NCBI GenBank assembly: GCA_013115135.1
Contig: JABANP010000232.1
Coordinates: 1 to 64,000, forward strand
Length of the DNA stretch: 64,000 nucleotides
Source: Perkinsus olseni
Taxonomy: Eukaryota; Perkinsozoa; Perkinsida; Perkinsidae
Direction of reading: 5' to 3'
Below, piece after piece: positions 11,989-23,948 of the stretch. Under the pieces are notes generated by a model. It saw only the letters and a program-made list of their open reading frames with translations. It did no database searches and was not told where the DNA came from. Each line of letters starts with the position of its first letter. Position 1 is the first letter of the stretch. Made by a program: the position numbers and the translations under genes.

Positions 11989-14435
11989 TCACACCGCGTC
12001 CGGCGGTCGTGCAGTAACATAAGCATGGGCTAGCCGGGTAGAAAGGTCAGTGACCACAGCATGCAGCTTGTCACCATCCCAAGAGGTGAATATCTTATCG
12101 TCCAACACCCTCTCCCCTCTTGAACCCCACTTGTCCCACAAGGAGTCCACTGACGATAACAATAGAGTATGCTTGTTCTTCAACGCCTGGCGCTCATGCC
12201 TGGTGAAGATATGCTGATCTCTGTCGTATTCCATCTTCCTGTCATAGTCACTGATGACCAGTAGCACCGAGAGAGGTTTGGAATCGTCACTCATGTGCTG
12301 TCGTTGACGTTGCCATTGCCGAAGTCGGAGCTCCAGCATCCTCAGATCATCCTCCTGAAAAACGGACCAGCCACATGTCAACAGGCCTCTGCTATCGCTA
12401 AGCCTACTATCCGTTCATCGTCGCGAACTTCGACTTCGCCGCTGGAGCGTCCATCCCCACGGTCAGCGCTTGCAGGGCTGCTGTTGTTGTTGTTGTTGCC
12501 ACGACACCGCCCATGGCCACCGAAGAAACCGAAACATCCACATTCTACGCCCTCCACAGCGCTGACTCGGCAGATGCCAAGGTCAACCCCGGATATGTCT
12601 GAAGAGCTCTCCTGAGAGCCTGGTCTACCCGAGGATGAGGATGGTGCGGGCGATGACGAGCCTTCTCCTCTTCGAGTTTGTCCGCCATTCGGCAGATCTG
12701 CTGAGGGAGTCCACGGCCGCGCGCCGGAAGGCGGCAGGTCGCCAGCAAGCACGAAGATCAAGCATGTGTTGATAGCCGCTGAGAAACTCGTCAGCTTGGG
12801 TATCGTGGACGAGTATTTGTGGGACACCTGAGCCAGCATAGAGTCGACACTAGTCGAGGCACTAGGCCGCATGGGCTACATCACACGGCGACTTAGAATG
12901 AATTGGAGAAATCTCCCACGACCATCAGTAGCTCCGACCCCTTAATGTTCAAGATGATATCTCAGTACAACAGACACCAAGAGACCCCGCCTACCGAGCA
13001 GCACCCTATAGCCCTACGCACTAGCATCACTACGCTACGGTAGGCGCAGTCAACATCTCCGTCATATAGCCAACAAAGTGAGGAAGTCACGAAGAGTTTT
13101 CCGAGTGGGCACGATGTGAGAGGCGCTAAAGAACACCCTCACTACTACCGATTCGAAGGCAATCCTGCTGATAACCGCCATAGAGCCCGAGAACCCCCGT
13201 CGTAGATCCAAGGAAGTAGTTCCTCTATCCTGCAGACTGAGGGCGCTCTCACTAGTCACTGAGCGAGCCAAGCCCGCAACACTTGGACTAGCAAGCCCAC
13301 TAGAGCTCACGGAGGGGTTGTGGGACCACGGCCCTGTACCCTGCCGCTGTATCACGGCCGACTGCTGCTGGGCTGAGTAAGTTGACAAGGACCGGCTCAA
13401 GGAACAGTAACACCTGGAGCGAGGCAACAGCGATCCACCAGCTGCCCAGCACCCTCACAACTATTACTTCTTTGTATCCCTTCTACTCTTCCTCCTCGTG
13501 CAACGACACTCTTGAGGAGAGCCCGTAGTAGCGGTAGCATCCCCGAGACCACCGCCATCCGTAGCAGCCACGCTGCTGTTGTTGCTGGATCCCTCAGTTC
13601 CAGCGCTATGCTCATTCCTAGGGGTATCATCATCGTCGTCGTCCTCCCCCTCAGTCCCTCTGCTGTGGGCCACTGCCATGGCCTCGTCGCTTGTACAGAC
13701 CAACTCCGCAATTTTACGGCTGTAAAGGGCACGGGATATCAGCACCATCGTATGACGATATTTTATCGCCGGCAAATCCTCAGGTACCTGCTTCCGTGGA
13801 TAAGCCAACCAACCCTCAGCCTTTCCCATACTACCACTGTCAAGGCGCTTCTCATCGGCAAGGACTCTGCGCCCCCCACTGCTGTCTGCGGTACAGCCAG
13901 AGTTGATGACGACGATGGTGGTGGCGGTGGAGACGGCATTGTCGACGACACTTGTGCCATCGGTGCGCGTTCGGGTAGCATTAGTGATAGGACAGTAAGT
14001 AGTAATAGTAGGTAGTAAAAACAGCTACCCATCGTATTCAACTCACTTCAACTCAAAACCTATGTAACGAGACAGGGAGCTTCAAGGATGGTCATGGCGG
14101 CCATGGATCAGAGCCTCCCTATTCGAACGGAGCATATCTCCGAGCTGTCGGACAATCCTCTCCAGGGGTTCAGGCGAAGGTGACCGCTTTCTCCTCGGAG
14201 ACTCCCTGGGACTTTTGCCAAAGACAGCTGTGAACTCGCTATCGCTGGAGGCTTCGTCACCTAGTATACGGACATCAGCACTGCGACGGAGCATGAGGGT
14301 GATAAGAGCCAGTAGGAGTAGCCTTAGAGCTCCTCTCGTCACTAATACTAACTGAGACCATCGTCCTGCACTGCTCTCACCCGAGCTGCTCGATCCATGG
14401 AGGTCTCCAGGACCATCCACTTCAGCAAAGTACAA
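11989..14435 (-). CDS. Unassigned Asn/Ser-rich acidic protein, several exons
   Basis: Several minus-strand exons line up: 14435-14082 with SSDSEFTAVFGKSPRESPRR and a helix (EPLERIVRQLGDML); 13920-13464 with GWLAYPRKQVPEDLPAIKYR, HTMVLISRALYSRKIAELV, a run of six Asp and an Asn/Ser linker; 13430-13062 with ASPSVAGLARSVTSESALSL; 12872-12378 with SMLAQVSHKYSSTIPKLTSF and a poly-Asn run; and a C-terminal exon 12381-11989 with LRMLELRLRQWQRQRQHMSDD and LSVLLVISDYDRKMEYDRDQ, ending in a stop. Homopolymer runs and disordered linkers are common in protist proteins. I recognise no domain, and exon joining is inferred from orientation only, so this could be two genes. Confidence 0.35.
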
Positions 14436-14485
14436 GTCTTCGGTGCTCTAATCAGACACGGTGCCCCGACATAGACGATACACTA

Positions 14486-15700
14486 TCACCGGCCGCCCCT
14501 CGAGCTCTTCACGGTTCGTCTGGTTCCGCTGCAACAGTGCTTCATATGATCCTCGCAGCTCGGAAATCTAAAATCACAGATTGGTGGAGTAGACGATTGA
14601 AGTGTCAGCGACCTCTTTATCTTTCCGTCTAAGTTCCAACTCCGCGCGGCACAGCGACACGGCAACCTAGAGAGAGATGTCAGCTCCATCGGGGGAATGA
14701 TGGATGACCTCCTTGCACCGCTCCTTCCACCTCTCAACCTCATCCAGAGCCTCATTCAGTGCTACTTTGAGGACCGCTATTCTCCCAGTGTCGGCCTACA
14801 CCAGCGCCACGAGCGTCACATAACGCTGTCGCTGTACTTTCTCAGGCCCTGGAGCAATTCGGATCTTGGAAGGTTTGGTAGGCCTTTTCCCCGCCACTGC
14901 TGGACTCTGCACATCACCCGCGATGCTCGAGGACTCAGGTGATCCATTCTGAAGAGTAGTCCCAGAAATCAATTTGTACAGAACGATTGCGATCTTTGAT
15001 TCATGCTACAGAAACTTAAGTAGTGCCTTTCATGTAGCCTTGCGGATACGAGGCCAGTAGAGGGTCCATATTGAGCGACGCCGAAACAACACTCTGAAGA
15101 CGTACACGGGCGTACATCATCCAATCACAACGTCGAATAGTGGATGACATAAGAGGGCAAGAAATTGGAGATTTCGCTCCAGTTGAATCTGCCGAAATGC
15201 CCTTTGACCCCGTCGTATCTATCATTTCACCAAAGCCATGGATCAGAGGCGCCTTTCGCGTACAGCCTCCGCTTCATTTCGTGCACGTGAGGAGGGCGGG
15301 CGAGGCCGCTATCTCCGGTTTGAATGGTATGCTCCTCGGTCAAGACACCTGTGATCAGCAGCGGCATCCGGCACTCCCCGAACTACCTGTTACCACGCGT
15401 ACCCTGCGCATGTTCGAAAAGCTCTTCTGTGCGCGGGCGCTCGGCGGCATCCTCTCCCTTTGCCTAGCCCATTTTAAGGCCTCCTCTTGCTTCAACTTCG
15501 CCATCACTCTCCGGCCGCATCTTTGACCGAGGCGTCAAAATTAGCGGAGGACGATATTTGCTCTTCAGAACTTGCGCTTCCTGGAACAATTTGGCAAATG
15601 GAAGCTCGATACCCGTCCGTCCGCATGGATAACCAACGAATTACTCCGGCTTCGACTCCATCGTTATAGTGTTCAAGCCTCGGCGAGAGTATCTGGAATA
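14486..15700 (-). CDS. Unassigned coiled-coil protein, fragmentary exons
   Basis: Minus-strand frames around 14480-14940 contain heptad-like helices: ALNEALDEVERWKERCKEVI, SLCRAELELRRKDKEVADTS and SELRGSYEALLQRNQTNREE. Further upstream, 15225-15016 has LQSVVSASLNMDPLLASYPQ and 15704-15504 another possible exon. The coiled coil is directly visible from the charge pattern. The gene limits, and whether 15016-15700 belongs to it, are not established. Confidence 0.3.
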
Positions 15701-17133
15701 ACATTTCGAAAGAGTCGAAGAGCGAAAGGTAATTGAGATCAATGCTGTGTTATAGCGCGACGAACCTGATTTTAGTGACGAGGTCACTCATAGTCCATCT
15801 CAGCGGGTAAACAGGAGCTATCCGGGGTCTCTAATACAGCATCTCGCCGGCATATGCAGCACCAGAGATTCCAAGACGAGGCTTCCAAAGCTACCATAAC
15901 ATTGTAGTAAGCGCAGTCAGTACGGTGACCGCAGCCGCAGCGCCTATCCTGAGCTCGCTGACAACCCTATACCGACCCAGAGTCGGCTCGAATCACACGA
16001 CACTCCGTCGACTCCGGTGCCGAGCTTGAGAGACATTCCTGCCATCAGCGGCAGCTCGGCGAGGGACGGAATCCGTAACCGAAGTCGCGGAAGACGTGCT
16101 CAGAGTAGCTCGCCGAGGCAGACAAGGAAATCCCCGGCCAGTCGACACGGACGACGTGCAACCTTACATAGTAGGTGAAACGCAACATAGACTGTGTGGC
16201 CTCACCCCGTTGCCACGCATTACCGGGCGTGGGTCCGCTCATCACGCAGCGGTCCATGAGTACTATGTCGCTGGATGGAGCCCGGCCAACGCTCAGGGAC
16301 AACAGAGCTGCAGGGACAGACTCTCGATGGACTTCAAACGCACGCCGAGGATGAGTAAGGCGGCCAGATTCGCGGTAATGCTAATAGCCGTAGTACCCCT
16401 TCGGGATGGACACAGTTTTCCACCAGGTAAGCCGATCTCGAGTCATTCCTATCCGAAACAGCAAGCGTGAGGTAAGCGTAGATACTTGCGACCGAGGAAC
16501 CAAGGCGCTGGAGTGTAGAGGCGAGACTACTCAGATACTGTCACGCGAGGAATCAGTCCATACCAGAGTATTCCGTCCCTCGTAGTCAGCGAGCTCGAGG
16601 GAGCTCAAATGGCGAACCAGGCTCGCCGTCTCTGGGCAGCGTAGCAGAGGGAGTCTGAGGTCGTCGACGCTCTGAGGCGGCTAGTGCTGATGGGCCCCGA
16701 GGCGCTTGCAGGACCTACGTCCTCACCTGGTCACAGTCCAGCTCGGCAGTCCCGACGAACTTCGCATCCACGAGGATGTGTAATAGTTTCACACGAGGCA
16801 ATCAAGATTCTATCAACTCTTCCTGGCGAGCCTTCCGCTGCTGTGCCCTTTCCTCCACGGGTGTCACTTGTAGCTCTTTCGCGACCGTAACACAGCCCCT
16901 CCCAGTCAGCCCCTCCAATATGCTCAACCTACCATCTCTCACCTAGCGCCTCCTGTTCTGACTACTCCCTCTCATAAGCAGACGAAGAATCACAACACTC
17001 CTCAGTCTCAATACGAGCACGCGTGCGTTCGTAGTGGATGTAATTTTGGGCGAGCGCTTTTTTCCTTCTCGAAGGTCGGTAGTCGCGAGGCGCAAGATCT
17101 GATTCAGAAGCTGTCGTTGGCACTCGCGTCGTT
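15701..17133. other. Unresolved stretch between divergent gene blocks
   Basis: This is where the minus-strand block (1.2-15.7 kb) gives way to the plus-strand block that begins with COX2 at 17134. A 124-codon plus frame (16096-16470) and an overlapping minus frame (16302-16045) are both open and neither is recognisable. The stretch should contain the 5' regions of genes running in both directions, but no promoter motif could be identified. Confidence 0.3.
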
Positions 17134-17815
17134 ATGGCCACGAGCTTACTTCGCTCTCTGTTCGGACCGGCTAATATATCCAACGCCGAGGAGGAGAAGG
17201 AGGTTAAGTTGCAGGATGTGAGTCCAGAGGACTATCCGACCCCTCAGAAGTATCTTGAAGGCGCTCCCATCCCGAGCTGGTAAGGGGAAGCCCTGCTCCC
17301 TCTCACAGCCTCTTAGCGGTAACCGCTATCTAGGTACTCATTCCAGAGTAATCTGGTGGGGGACATGGACTTGAAGCCGGGTATGGCCCGTATGCTGGAG
17401 GTCGACAAGAGGCTTACCCTTCCCACCCGTACTCACATAAGGTTCCTAGTAAGCCCTCCCTCAGCGCTCACCAGTGTCACCACTACGCCTTTAGATAACG
17501 GGAGCTGATGTCATCCACTCATGGTCAGTACCGTCATTGGGTATCAAGTGCGATGCTACTCCAGGGCGTTTGGTTAAGGTAAGCCCCCCTTCGCATCTGG
17601 TCAGCCCTCAGCACCTCCCCTCTCAGATCAACACCTTCATCCAGCGTGAGGGTGTCTTCTACGGTCAGTGCTCGGAGCTCTGTGGGACCCTCCATGCGTA
17701 AGCAGCCCGTCAGTCGTATCTGTGATTGGTGTCGGTCAGGTTCATGCCCATCGTGGTTGAGGCTGTTTGTCCGGAGGCCTTTGCTGCACACGCGAAGAAG
17801 TGGTATAAGGATTAG
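17134..17815 (+). CDS. COX2B: Cytochrome c oxidase subunit II, nuclear CuA half (COX2b)
   Basis: This gene encodes only the soluble C-terminal half of complex IV subunit II, which accepts electrons from cytochrome c at the binuclear copper (CuA) centre. Five exons are fully resolved: 17134-17279, 17334-17448, 17495-17578, 17627-17697 and 17740-17815, giving 163 residues; all introns are 42-54 nt GT-AG. CuA ligands are intact: His in [17 protein letters not shown], Cys-x-Glu-x-x-x-Cys in GQCSELCG, and His and Met in LHAFMPIVV. The N-terminal membrane helices of a complete subunit II are absent, and the short start [11 protein letters not shown] precedes an acidic EEEKE segment. Split, nuclear cox2a/cox2b genes are known from alveolates and some green algae. 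No cox2a partner was found in the window. The ATG is the first after an in-frame stop. Confidence 0.93.
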
Positions 17816-18023
17816 TGAGACTCTCTGTAGAAGGGAGACCTGATGACACCATTATCATCTTTTTACATTGCTTACACTTCGTGGCGAGTAGCCCGAAGAT
17901 GGTCTTGCGGAGGACACTGTGTTTGGCCTTTATAAGCGTCCTTTGTGTTCCTGAGTACGTCAATGGCGGAGATGGGACACTCTGAAGAGAGGATATTCGG
18001 CCACTATTCAGTGCCCTAGAGCG
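17816..18023. other. Short intergenic spacer
   Basis: Only about 210 bp separate the COX2b stop from the IF-3 start on the same strand. No coding sequence is seen. It must hold the polyadenylation signal of one gene and the promoter of the next, but nothing distinctive is visible. Confidence 0.5.
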
Positions 18024-19130
18024 ATGCTCAGCAGCCGTCTGAGAAATTCATTGCTCCGGACCTTTCCGCGGCGGCCCAGCTTCAACCAAAGATTCTTCGT
18101 CACGGCTGAGTCGGGGTTCAAAGGCTTGCTGGCCAACGACGATATTCTATTCCCAAGAGTGAGGGCAGCACTTCTTACACGGACATCGAACTCGGTATTA
18201 GGTCCACGTCATCGGTAGAGATGGAGGGGCTATTGGGGTGATGGACCTGGAGGAGGCCAAGGCGCAGGCGAGAGAGGCTAACCTAGACCTGGTAGGAAGG
18301 GAATGATGGAGGCTGGTGGTGCTGCATGGGCCGTGTAGGTGTTAGTGAATGCTAACAAGCAGCCACCCGTGTGCCGGATAGCTCGGAGAAGCGACCTTGA
18401 AGCCCAGATTGTGGATAAGTTGAAGTACGGTTCTCGTGTTGGTGGTGATGGTGTGTATGTGGCCGTATTAGACAGAAGGAGGTCCTCAAGGAGAAGCAAC
18501 AGACTGATTTGTACAGCTTCGACCCGTCATTGAAGATCAAGTATATGCGTTACAACTGCAGGATAGCTCTACCTGACTTCCAAAGATATGTGAGATACTC
18601 TAGAATGACAGAGGTTGACCTGTGGTTAAGATTCTCCATCATCGAGAGCTTCTTTTGAAGAAGCATCGGACGGAGGCTGTTATTATGAAGGGAAAGGCAG
18701 AGGAGGAAGAGATGAGGCAGATGGTTGGTAGGAGTCCTCCGCCCTGCCGCTCGGACTAAGAGCGTATCCTTTGCAGTGCGCATCATTGCCGAGCTCAAAG
18801 ATATCGCCAAGCCAGTGAACTTGCCACTTCCAGCTCAGTCTTTTGAACAACCTTCGGTAAGGATATTTATTGAAGGTCCTGGTCAGGGTTGATCAGGTTA
18901 ACGTGCTCATTTGGCCCTGCACGCCCGAGCAGGCAGCGACCTTCAAGATACCCAAGGTTGCCTTCGCAGCCAGCGATGAGATGTGGAATCAGCAACGGGC
19001 GAAGGAGGAGGCGCAGCGTGACCCGCGGAACAGGAGGGCTCGGCAGGACCCCAAGATGAAGGATGGCAAGAGTGCTCGTCAACGATGGATAGAACAGCAG
19101 GAGAGAGATGGTGACGGGGGCGAGGCATGA
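18024..19130 (+). CDS. Organellar translation initiation factor IF-3
   Basis: IF-3 binds the small ribosomal subunit of bacteria-type ribosomes and polices initiator tRNA. The N terminus MLSSRLRNSLLRTFPRRPSF is basic and acid-free, like a mitochondrial presequence. The N domain shows LLANDDILFPR, VIGRDGGAIGVMDLEEAKAQ, REANLDL and PPVCRIA. The linker and C domain show RQKEVLKEKQQTDLYSFDPS, LLLKKHRTEAVIMKGKAEEE and IIAELKDIAKPVNLPL. The blocks change frame between them, so four or more short introns are implied (for instance one with donor GTAGGA after EANLDL). A Lys/Arg/Glu-rich tail ends at the TGA at 19128-19130. A plastid destination cannot be excluded from sequence, though the presequence fits mitochondria better. 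Confidence 0.72.
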
Positions 19131-19247
19131 ATGTTTCTGGACATGCCAGTAGGGTTGGCCTTGGATGACAGCTGCGATATTCCTTTTGCTCACGGGTTTT
19201 CACGTTCTTTTTTTGCGGTGATTGGCGCGTAGTAGCTGTGAGTAGTG

Positions 19248-21887
19248 ATGTTGTTATCACTATGTCTAGCTATGGAGAGCATCGCCTCCGCTGCCTCTCC
19301 TCACGTCGCCCTAGAGAGCGGGTCTAGTGCTGAGTGTGCACCCAAGGAGGTCTGTAATGCCAGTGTTGAGGAGAGTACACAGCAAGCAGTGAGGCAGCGG
19401 TATCCACTCGGTCATGCTTACTTCGGGGAATCCTGGGGAGGTAGGGGGTCCTAGCGCCTTCTAGGCGACATCAATCATCCTGACTGCTAGGTGAAATCCC
19501 CCTTGTGGAGGAGCTGTCGTCGTATGAGTTCTGGAGGAAGATCCAACCCGAAGGAGTGCCCGTCAAGGTTCGAATGCCGGAGCTCCTCTCCCTACCGTGG
19601 ACCCTTGAGTAATGGTGAGCCAGTACTTGATACGGACACTAGTTGTGGTGTAGTGAAGGTACCTGAGTGTGAGGTATGGGTCAGAGGCGATCAGAACGGA
19701 AGTTAGGAACGAGGATCGCTTGTCTGACTATTGCGGCCGGGAAGGGGTGTCGTGTAGCGACGACGTAGCACGTTGAGGTCATGCCGGCAACTGGACGTTT
19801 GGTATCTTAGATTATGTCGAAGTCGACCTCGAGTATGTCTACGGTGGCTGAGGCAATAGGGAAAATGAAGGAGGGTGGGGATGTCTACATAATATCGCAA
19901 GTAAGTGGGCTGCCGCTCGAGGAGGAGACCATCCCTCGAGTTGAGCCTTCCTTCAAAGCCACATGTAGTCCATGCATCCTATGGAGTTGTTGTCGTCTGC
20001 AAACCCTACGGGGGAGGATAATAACAGAGTCTTCCTAGACTGGCACAAGCAGCCTCACTGCAGCTCGTGAACACCGAGTGGAGTCTCGAGGCAATCGCCA
20101 TACTGTATCAGAACGCTTGAGCGATACGTCCTAAGATGTATAGGAACGGGGTCGCGCAATAGACGAAATGGCGACCTGGCTGTATATGCTCTCCCGGTCC
20201 TCAGATTCCAGTAAACCTCACCGCCGACCTCCTCGTGCCATCATTCATTGCTGGGGGATACCGGGACCCATTGGAAGGGTAGGGGGAGCAGCGTTTGGCC
20301 TACATCCAGCAGAGGGCGTGTCAGAGACAACCGCAGCACTCTCCTGACGGAGCTAGGGCTGTGGGTCAGCTCAAACCGACCGCCTTCCTTCACCTCCTCT
20401 GTAATCCACTACGACATGAACGACCAGCTAATGTGTCAGGTGAGCCCGGCCTGCTTGGGCTGGTCTTCGTTGTGGTCTCGTCAGATATCAGGATGGCGTG
20501 AGTGGATATTCTGGGATATGAGGAGGGACGGGGACAAGATACCTATGTGGTCCGGGTGAGGAGGGTATGGCTGTCGTCGCCGACCCGTCCGTCAACCGTA
20601 CAGCGAATGGAAGCAGCAGCGGCTGTTGGAGGTCGGCTCAGCGCTATGATTTTTTGACCGTCTTTCTCGCACCACTGGCGGCATATTGGCCTCAGTTTGC
20701 ATGTGGCATTTTCTCTCCCTCTCTCTCTTTACAGGCTGTGAGTTGCAGTTGACGGAAAATGATGAATGCTGATACGGTGTGATACGATTTAGTACACCGT
20801 TGCCAGAGTGACTTGCTATGCCATACGAAGTCACTCTGGCAATAGGGCAGTACCCACACCAGTTGTGGGTAGGTGGTCAGCTATGGAGAACCTTGGTGAC
20901 CCAGTGTGCAGTAGTGAATGTGATTCTCAGCATACCATATTGGATGCCATTCGAACTGCATCTCTTCTCTCCAGACATTATCATTCTCCCTCGGAGGTTG
21001 TAGGCTCCGATGACAGTCCAATTGAGGGCGAGATGGTAGACGTGGAGAGGTAAGAAGGCACCCTTCATTTTCCGCTTTCTGCGAACTCTGTCTTGGTCTG
21101 TGATAGAATGACAGGCATGGTGAATTTGTTCGATGATGGAGTATCTTCCAGGTGGCCTCAGTTTGCCGCTGCTCGCTGGTTCAACACTACCCTTCAGTCT
21201 GGCGAATGCATCTTCATTCCGAAGCATCATGCTCTCCACTATGTAGTCAAACCCTGGCCTCTGTGGCCTGGGCTTCGAGTATGGCGGACAGGTTCGTGGT
21301 TTCGGAGAGGAGAACATCGCCTATTCTCTGCTGTTTGACACTCATGGCGGAGAAGAATCGTTACTCATGGGAGTGAGGAGTGCTGTTCTAGTGAGCCTGA
21401 TTAGGTTCCTGCCTGCGACGGTCTCCTCCTTCGCTGTCAGCCTCTGGACGATTTCGAAGTGCTTTGGCCGTTCCCTGGCGACCCCGTGGAAGACAGCTTC
21501 GGCGAGGTGACCATGGGTATGCCGGACTGGAAGGTCTCTCTGGCCCTTCCCGTCGTGACTATGGCCGTAATCTCAGCACGGTATCGTTACTACAGACTGG
21601 TTCCTTAGTAGGTGGAGGCAACATCAGAGGTGGCATTCACCCTGTGGCAGCTGGCCACTGTTACACGAGAGTTTCTCAGGAGGAGGGTCGGTCCTGCATC
21701 GACTGTGCTGGCCGACATAGCCGCGCTGGTTGGGAAGTAGTAGCCTTGCCTGGAGTACTGGCAGGGGTCAAGCAGGTACGAAGCCCGGCTTGACGCTGAG
21801 AGATGGAGCGCCGAGGAAATCCTGACGAATCTTGCGCCCTTCTGGAGGGACGTCATAAGGCTCCTCGAGCATGATCAATCGTCGTGA
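19248..21887 (+). CDS. JmjC/cupin-8 hydroxylase-like protein with signal peptide
   Basis: JmjC/cupin-8 enzymes use Fe(II) and 2-oxoglutarate. The first iron ligands are the His and Asp of SSVIHYDMNDQLMC (about 20400) and the distal His lies in CIFIPKHHALHYV (about 21210-21245), equivalent to the IPxxWxHxV motif, so the facial triad appears intact. Other blocks are FWRKIQPEGVPVKVRMPELL (about 19520), GWREWIFWDMRRDGDKIPMW (about 20490) and RGFGEENIAYSLLFDTHGG (about 21300). The protein begins with MLLSLCLAMESIASAA, a likely signal peptide, and has a probable C-terminal membrane helix in WKVSLALPVVTMAVISARY (about 21520), so it is probably secretory-pathway resident rather than nuclear. The last exon ends YEARLDAERWSAEEILTNLA and a TGA at 21885. 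Exon joins are approximate; substrate is unknown. Confidence 0.62.
20800..20842. repeat. Perfect 15-bp stem-loop inside the JmjC gene
   Basis: TTGCCAGAGTGACTT (20800-20814) and its exact reverse complement (20828-20842) are separated by 13 bp. It lies just after a pyrimidine-rich tract ending TTTACAG and is probably intronic. Confidence 0.85.
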
Positions 21888-21975
21888 TGTTGAGAGGTTG
21901 GTGTCGTGTTGGGCGTCCGAGTCTCCTTGGAAGTGAGTGTCAGTTATTTTCATCTCGGACACTGTTGTGTATATT

Positions 21976-23930
21976 ATGTTATTGTCTTCTTCTCCTCCTC
22001 CACCACCCTCGTCGTCTCGACCCCACCACCTCGTGCTGCAAGGCTCAGCCTCGATGGCGCACCTTCATCATCCCTTCCCGTCCTCATTCACCCAGTTCGG
22101 ACCAGCTTCGGTCCACCAGCCATCCAGAAGTGTCTTTGGCGGATCGCTATGTGCATCCACTACTGGGCCAATCAGTTGCCGACCCCCACTGGGTGAGTGC
22201 ATACAAGCTGTGGGAATATGCGTTGGCATGCCGGTGTCAGGTCCCTCAGTGAGAGGACCGACGCTAGCGGCAGGGGAGTCTCCCTCGTTGCCAGTACAGT
22301 CGGTGACCAGAGTTGCTGTTGGACCGTATGTTAAGGGTTCCACTGGAGAGGTCTATGAGCTGATCGAGCAGCTCCAGTCCGCCCTGTTCGGTGGTGTGTA
22401 TAGGGTAAGTTGTGGTAGTAGGATGGCGCTGAGCGGACTGAAATCAGGCCCGAGGGTTGAGTACTGGCAAGGACTATGCAGTAAAAGTACTGCACAAGCG
22501 GGAGCTCGCAAGGATCCAGAGGGAAGCCAAGGTAGCTCATCATCCGGGATGGGGTGACTGAGGATTTGCCTTCAGGACAATCGAAATATCGAGTTCTGTG
22601 AGATGCCTCTGTCGGAGGTCGCGTTCGCGTCTAAGATGAGAGAGAACGATCATGTGCTCGAGCTGCTGGACCACTCCGAAGATGACCATTGTCACTATCT
22701 GGCATCACCCCTGGCTAGAGGTCAGTCTGGTCCGGACGAGGTGGCAGCTGAGTGGATGCTGTCAGGCGGAGATCTTCTGGAGTCGTTGAAAGAGGTCTCT
22801 AGCGCTACTGATGGTGGGTTCCAGGAGAGAGTAGTGAAGAGTGTAGTAGCAGAGGCAGCCCAAGGCATAGCCTATCTACACCGGTAGTAGTAGGACTAGA
22901 ACCACTCACTCTAGTGATGATAATGTGATGGTAGGGGTAGTAGTAACTGTCCTTCGCCGGTCGCGGTCACTTGAGAAAAGCACCACCACTGCCGCGGCCG
23001 CGGCGAGCACTATTCTACTCTGCATTTGTAGCTGCTCAGGCACGGACTAGCCTTGCAGGACGTATCGTTAGAAAATATGTTACTCTTCGTCGAACCAGAA
23101 TCTGGCAATTACACTGTCAAGGTGATGGCCATGGTGAGTAGCCTTCATATTCGTCCTGGTCTGCTAGATATGCGACCCAGGACAGGCCACTGAGTTCTCG
23201 ACCGACAGCAGCGGAAGAGAAAAGCTCATACGCTTCAAGTGAGAGCCCAAGCATGGGTCCTGCGCCCTATAGTGGCGATATGTCAGGGGTCTCGTAGGGA
23301 AGTCCTTCCGGCCGCCAGAGCTGTACTCCCGTAGGAACTACATCGCTACTGCTGTGGACTCGTGGTGCCTGGGTTGGAGTAAGGCCACGGGTCGAGACTG
23401 GGATAGAGTTAATTTCGTTGCTCGAGGTATCTTCTATCTGCTCACTGCCAGAAGTCTCTTTCAAACAGCGGACCCTCGCGGTGGTGACAAGGATTGGGCC
23501 GCGTTCTCCTCCGGGGTAGTTGCGGTCAGGGTGTGTGCTTGGGCAACAGGTCTGTGTGCTGTATCTAATCAGGACGTGGACCAACTGTTCCGAAGGAAGG
23601 GTGCCCGACACCTCAGTCAGGAGGCGAAGGAATTAATACTCGAGTGAGCAGGGGCTAGGTCTTGCTCACTGTGGGGATATACTCTTCACGGCATGGTTGC
23701 AGTGGCCTTCCGATTCTGATACAACTTGAGAAGATCGTTGGTAGTGGTATTCGGCTTCCCATCATTGTAGGCTGATGCAGCTAGATCCACGGAAGCGGTT
23801 GAGGGATGCGCTGAGGCATCCGTGGTTCGCTGACAGCCCAAGCCCTTCTCGATGGCCAGCCCCCAGCCATCTGGTTATTGAGGAGAGAGATGCGTTCTGC
23901 TACTGTCTTTGGGGTTCAGCCCTTCGCTAA
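21976..23930 (+). CDS. Divergent Ser/Thr protein kinase with DPG instead of DFG
   Basis: A protein-kinase fold can be followed through several exons: a glycine-loop equivalent GPYVKGSTGEVYEL, the ATP-anchoring Lys in YAVKVLHKRELARIQREAK, an alphaE helix VVKSVVAEAAQGIAYLH, then HGLALQDVSLENMLLF, which keeps the catalytic-loop Asp and Asn but has Gln in place of the Arg of HRD. The metal-binding motif is CDPGQA at 23171 instead of DFG. It is followed by FRPPELYSRRNYIATAVDSW in place of APE and helix F, and LMQLDPRKRLRDALRHPWF near the end. A Pro/Ser-rich N-terminal stretch precedes the domain. The ATG at 21976 or 22054 is likely. Retained Lys, Asp, Asn and Asp make activity possible, but the unusual loop leaves it open. 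The stop is TAA at 23928. Confidence 0.7.
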
Positions 23931-23948
23931 CCCTCGCGAGATTCCTCG

